Assembly (NCBI RefSeq): GCF_000963005.1
Contig: NZ_JZHZ01000007.1
Coordinates: 647,266-711,265, forward strand
Source of the DNA: Xanthomonas sp. GPE 39
GTDB lineage: Bacteria > Pseudomonadota > Gammaproteobacteria > Xanthomonadales > Xanthomonadaceae
Length of the DNA: 64,000 nucleotides
Direction of reading: 5' to 3'
In this document: one piece after another, positions 60,925 to 64,000 of the stretch
Layout of the letters: each line of letters starts with the position of its first letter
How positions within the stretch are numbered: position 1 is the stretch's first letter
Made by a program: the position numbers and the translations under genes
The notes under the pieces: generated by a model
What the model saw: only the letters and a program-made list of their open reading frames with translations
Databases searched by the model: none
Told to the model about the DNA's origin: nothing

Positions 60925-61825
60925 GCGGCATGACGGTGCCGCCGCTACCGATTGCGCGGTGGCGTCGGCTGGTTTGGTCGCGCTGCACGGCGACCACGCG
61001 GCGCAGGCCTGCGCTGCGGTGACCGGCGATCTATATCTGGCCGCCCGTGCCTGCCTGGATGCAGCCGATCCTGCCGAAAAAGTGGCCCTTACCCAACGTT
61101 ATGCCGCTGCCTGGCGCAACGGTGCACTGGCGATCTCGGCCACGGCGCCGGCGCCCGAGCCGATGCGCATGCCAGGACGACCGCCACGTCCGTTGCTGGT
61201 GCATCCGCGTGCGCTGTCGCGACGTGGGCTCGGCAGTCCCGAAGGCCGCGCGGCCTTCATTCATGCCATCGCGCATATCGAGCTCAATGCCATCGATCTG
61301 GCCTGGGATGCGGTCTATCGTTTTCGCGGCCTGCCGACGGCGTTCTATGCCGATTGGGTCGCGGTGGCGGATGACGAGTCGCGCCACTTCGTGTTGCTGC
61401 GCGACCGCCTGCACGCGTTGGGTCACGCGTATGGCGATTTTGCCGCGCATAACGGTCTGTGGGAGATGTGCGAGAAGACCGCCCATGACGGTCTGGCGCG
61501 GATGGCGCTGGTGCCGCGGGTGCTGGAGGCGCGTGGACTGGACGTGACTCCAGGCATGATCGTCAAACTGCGTGCGCTCGGCGACGAGGCCACGGCGCAG
61601 ATTCTGGAATTGATCCTGCGCGAGGAAGTGGCGCATGTCGCCGCCGGTTCGCGCTGGTACCGCTGGTATTGCGAACGCGCGGGAATCGAGCCGCGTGCGC
61701 GCTTCGCCGAGCTGCTGCGTGAATATGCTGGCGGTTACCTGCACGGCCCATTCAATTTGCAGGCACGCCTACAGGCCGGTTTTGAGGAAGACGAACTGCT
61801 GGCGTTGCAGCATCATGCCGGCTGA
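60917..61825 (+). CDS. DUF455 family ferritin-like protein
   Basis: A 302-aa protein with a GTG start inside the purF end. DUF455 proteins are ferritin-like (MiaE-related fold). Visible metal-ligand candidates are Glu in [14 protein letters not shown], ExxH in [12 protein letters not shown] and ExxH in [12 protein letters not shown], the spacing of a diiron four-helix bundle. No signal peptide, so cytosolic. Function is not known. Coupling to purF suggests co-expression, not a proven role in purine metabolism. Confidence 0.85.
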   Translation: MPERHDGAAATDCAVASAGLVALHGDHAAQACAAVTGDLYLAARACLDAADPAEKVALTQRYAAAWRNGALAISATAPAPEPMRMPGRPPRPLLVHPRALSRRGLGSPEGRAAFIHAIAHIELNAIDLAWDAVYRFRGLPTAFYADWVAVADDESRHFVLLRDRLHALGHAYGDFAAHNGLWEMCEKTAHDGLARMALVPRVLEARGLDVTPGMIVKLRALGDEATAQILELILREEVAHVAAGSRWYRWYCERAGIEPRARFAELLREYAGGYLHGPFNLQARLQAGFEEDELLALQHHAG

Positions 61826-62074
61826 GCCGGTGATTGCTGCGGCGGATGCGCTCTGTTTGCGCGGAAACATCGAACGCGCTGTTGTTTCTGACGAGGCGAT
61901 CAGGTCTATCGCGACTGAGCAGTAGGACAGCCGATGGCGATTCGGCAGAGCGCGTCACTCAGGCGCTGATTGTGCTGCGGGCGCTCGGGCATGTTGGTCT
62001 GATTCGAGGTAGTCGATACGCATTGTGCTGGCGATGCGCCACGCCAGCTTTCGCGCCTTAAGGCGAACGCGATG

Positions 62075-62812
62075 CTACAGATGTTGCAACCGGCATCCTT
62101 GCGCATCCGCGCGTAGAACCGAGCCCTGTTCGTACCAGTCGCCGAGTACGATGCGGGTGCAGGCACGGCCATCGATGTCCAGTGCATGCACGGCGGGGCG
62201 GTGGGTGTGGCCGTGGATCATGCGCGCCACGCCGTAGCGTGCGAAGGTCGCGGCCACCTCGGCCGGCGCCACATCGGTGATGGTCTCGAACTGCGCGTGG
62301 TCGCCCTGCTTCAGTTCGGTCTGGCGCGCCTGGCTGGCGGCGCGCGCATGTTGTGCGTAGGCGATGCGCGCTTGCAGTGGTTGTGCCAGGAACTGCTGTT
62401 GGAATGCCGGGTCCCGGGTCTGCGCACGGAACGCCTGGTAGGCGGTGTCGTCGGTGCACAGCAGGTCGCCATGCATCAGCAGCGTGGGCTCGCCGTATAG
62501 ATCGATCACGCAGGGATCTGGCAGTAGGCGGATGCCGGCACGCTGCGCGTAGTCGGCACCGAGCAGGAAATCGCGGTTGCCGTGCATGAAAAATACCGGC
62601 ACGCCAGCCTCGTGTAGTGCGCGTAGTTCCAGCGCCACCGCATCAGCGGCGGCCGATGGCGTGTCGTCACCGATCCAGGCCTCGAACAGGTCGCCGAGGA
62701 TGTATAACGCTTCGGCTTGGCGCGCCTCCCCACGCAGGAAGTTCAGGCACAGCTCGGTGATTGCCGGGCGTGCCGGATCCAGATGCAGGTCGGAGATGAA
62801 CAGCGTGGTCAT
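62075..62812 (-). CDS. lpxH: UDP-2,3-diacylglucosamine hydrolase
   Basis: A 245-aa calcineurin-like phosphoesterase for the fourth step of lipid A synthesis. LFISDLHLD holds Asp8 and His10, [13 protein letters not shown] holds Asp41, and [18 protein letters not shown] and [12 protein letters not shown] hold the remaining metal ligands. Length agrees with E. coli LpxH (240 aa). It is convergent with the DUF455 gene, with a 249-bp spacer that holds no gene. Confidence 0.96.
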   Translation of the reverse strand: MTTLFISDLHLDPARPAITELCLNFLRGEARQAEALYILGDLFEAWIGDDTPSAAADAVALELRALHEAGVPVFFMHGNRDFLLGADYAQRAGIRLLPDPCVIDLYGEPTLLMHGDLLCTDDTAYQAFRAQTRDPAFQQQFLAQPLQARIAYAQHARAASQARQTELKQGDHAQFETITDVAPAEVAATFARYGVARMIHGHTHRPAVHALDIDGRACTRIVLGDWYEQGSVLRADAQGCRLQHL

Positions 62813-62985
62813 TGCGGCATTGTAATGCCCGGATTCGGGACCGGGAATCGGCGACAGCGCGTTACGACGTTGCGCAATTGCGTAGGCTTGCCGATGCGCA
62901 TGCCACTGCGCGGCGCATCATCTGCTATCGCGGTTGAGTGCGGCCTTGCGTTTCGGGCCTCGGGTCACGTATTGCCGGTGCTTGC

Positions 62986-63513
62986 TTATCCCACCAGCCA
63001 CAGCGATAGCCCGGCCAACAGCGTGCCGATACCGGTCGCGGCAAGTACGTCGCTGGGGTAATGCAGTCCCAGTACCACGCGCGACAACGCCACGCAGGCG
63101 ATGAACGGCACCAATAGCGGCGCAAGCCAAGGGTAGTAGGCCAGGGCGACGATGCCGAAGGACACCGCATGCAAGGTATGACCGGAGGGGAAGCTGAATT
63201 CGTCCAGCGGCGCCACCCAGGCGCGGATGCGCAGGTCGGCGGCATATGGGCGCGGGCGCCGCGTCCAGCGTTTGAGGCCTTTGTACAAGCTCAATGCCAC
63301 CACGCCGGTGGCGGCCATGTGCGCCGAGGCGAAGACGCCGTTCATGCCGTCGCACAACACCAGCAAGGTCATCAGCGCGTACCAGAACACGCCATCGCCG
63401 AGCCGGCTGATCATCGAGAAGAAGTGCCGCACCGAGCGCCGTCGGCACCAGTGGTTGGCGCGGCGGCACCAGCGTGTCTCGTGCCAGCGTAGGGTGTCAA
63501 GCCGCGTCGACAT
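62986..63513 (-). CDS. PAP2-type membrane phosphatase
   Basis: A 175-aa membrane protein of the lipid phosphatase superfamily. The three-part active site is present: LKRWTRRPRP (KX6RP), FPSGHTLHA (PSGH) and SRVVLGLHYPSD (SRX5HX3D). It probably dephosphorylates a lipid or polyprenyl phosphate in the envelope. The start at 63513 gives MSTRLDTLRWHETRW and overlaps the stop of the upstream glycosyltransferase by 17 bp, so the two are coupled. Confidence 0.88.
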   Translation of the reverse strand: MSTRLDTLRWHETRWCRRANHWCRRRSVRHFFSMISRLGDGVFWYALMTLLVLCDGMNGVFASAHMAATGVVALSLYKGLKRWTRRPRPYAADLRIRAWVAPLDEFSFPSGHTLHAVSFGIVALAYYPWLAPLLVPFIACVALSRVVLGLHYPSDVLAATGIGTLLAGLSLWLVG

Positions 63514-64000
63514 GGAGCCTCCGGGTGTCCGCCAGTTCGCCAAGAAGCGCATCGAAATCGGCGACGACCCGCTCCGGACGCAGTGGTCGCATCGTCGCGC
63601 AGGCCGCTTCGCCCAGGCGTCGGCGCAGGGCGTCGTCGCTCCCCAGGCGCAGCGCTGCAGCGATGAATGCATCATCGTCGGCCACTGCCGCGCCGTTGAT
63701 GCCGTCGCGCAGGTATTCGCGTGCCGCACCGTAATCGAAGGCGACAGTGGCCACGCCGCTGGACATGGCTTCCAGGGTCACGTTGCCGAAAGTTTCGCTG
63801 CGGCTGGGGAACAGGAACAGGTCGCCGCTGGCGAAGTGGCGGGCCAGCGCGTCGCCACGCTGCACGCCGCAGAAGATGAAGTCGGGATTCTCCTGCGCCA
63901 GGCGCTCGCGCAGTGGGCCGTCGCCCACCCACACGAAGCGTGCACGCGGGCGGATCTTCTGCAACTGGCGGAACGCGTGCACTGCCAGCGGCAGATTCTT
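63497..64000 (-). CDS. GT4-family glycosyltransferase, N-terminal part beyond window
   Basis: The frame is open at base 64000 and ends at 63497; only the last 167 residues are visible. FVWVGDGPLRERLAQENPD, FASGDLFLFPSRSETFGNVT and LEAMSSGVATVAFDYGAARE are the nucleotide-sugar-binding C-terminal motifs of GT4 (EX7E type: the two Glu in SETFGNVTLE). The sugar and acceptor are unknown. Together with the PAP2 gene it may act on an envelope lipid. Confidence 0.9.
   Translation of the reverse strand, partial: KNLPLAVHAFRQLQKIRPRARFVWVGDGPLRERLAQENPDFIFCGVQRGDALARHFASGDLFLFPSRSETFGNVTLEAMSSGVATVAFDYGAAREYLRDGINGAAVADDDAFIAAALRLGSDDALRRRLGEAACATMRPLRPERVVADFDALLGELADTRRLHVDAA

Overview
The window is chromosomal DNA of a gammaproteobacterium of the family Xanthomonadaceae, most likely a xylem-adapted Xanthomonas of the X. 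albilineans type. The evidence is a high-GC genome, an O-GlcNAc-transferase homologue with the catalytic residue numbering of the X. campestris enzyme, an S46 dipeptidyl-peptidase with residues in the positions of the Pseudoxanthomonas enzyme, and a GH6 cellobiohydrolase with a long Gly-Gly-Gly-Thr-Ser linker. The species call is inference; the family call is firm.

Layout. 1-1503 (minus) is the N-terminal part of a secreted GH6 cellobiohydrolase that runs off the left edge, followed by an AT-richer stretch without a convincing gene (1504-2335). 2336-6414 (minus) is a hemA-prfA-OGT cluster. 6481-9661 (plus) is TPR protein-lolB-ispE, linked by ATGA overlaps, then tRNA-Gln, prs, rplY, pth and ychF. 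13583-13880 holds tRNA-Tyr, tRNA-Gly and tRNA-Thr directly upstream of tuf. From 15601 to 30047 lies the S10-spc-alpha ribosomal superoperon, rpsJ to rplQ, with secY and rpoA, ending at a strong terminator.

30233-47107 is a mixed housekeeping region: dsbB, a TonB-dependent receptor behind a Zur-box-like palindrome, a class II DAHP synthase, DUF2127, typA, ppiB, mdh, an S9 peptidase, a GST, a SleB-type cell-wall hydrolase, fadH and a zinc-type dehydrogenase. 47563-52923 holds an OmpA-family porin, a small exported protein, an RsuA-family pseudouridine synthase and the threonine-degradation pair tdh-kbl. 53087-55246 is an S46 dipeptidyl-peptidase. 55403-61825 is a phosphatase followed by folC-dedD-cvpA-purF, the same order as in E. 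coli, plus a DUF455 ferritin-like gene overlapping purF. The right edge carries lpxH, a PAP2 phosphatase and a truncated GT4 glycosyltransferase, all on the minus strand.

No phage, insertion sequence, CRISPR array or defence island is visible. The most unusual structural observation is that one tuf gene is followed directly by rpsJ. In Xanthomonadaceae two tuf copies normally flank tRNA-Trp-secE-nusG-rplK-A-J-L-rpoBC-rpsL-G-fusA; that whole block is missing here, as if the two tuf genes had recombined or been collapsed in assembly. Other points of interest are the OGT gene in the prfA operon, the Zur-like operator, the tandem-repeat linker of the cellobiohydrolase and the absence of rpmJ after secY.
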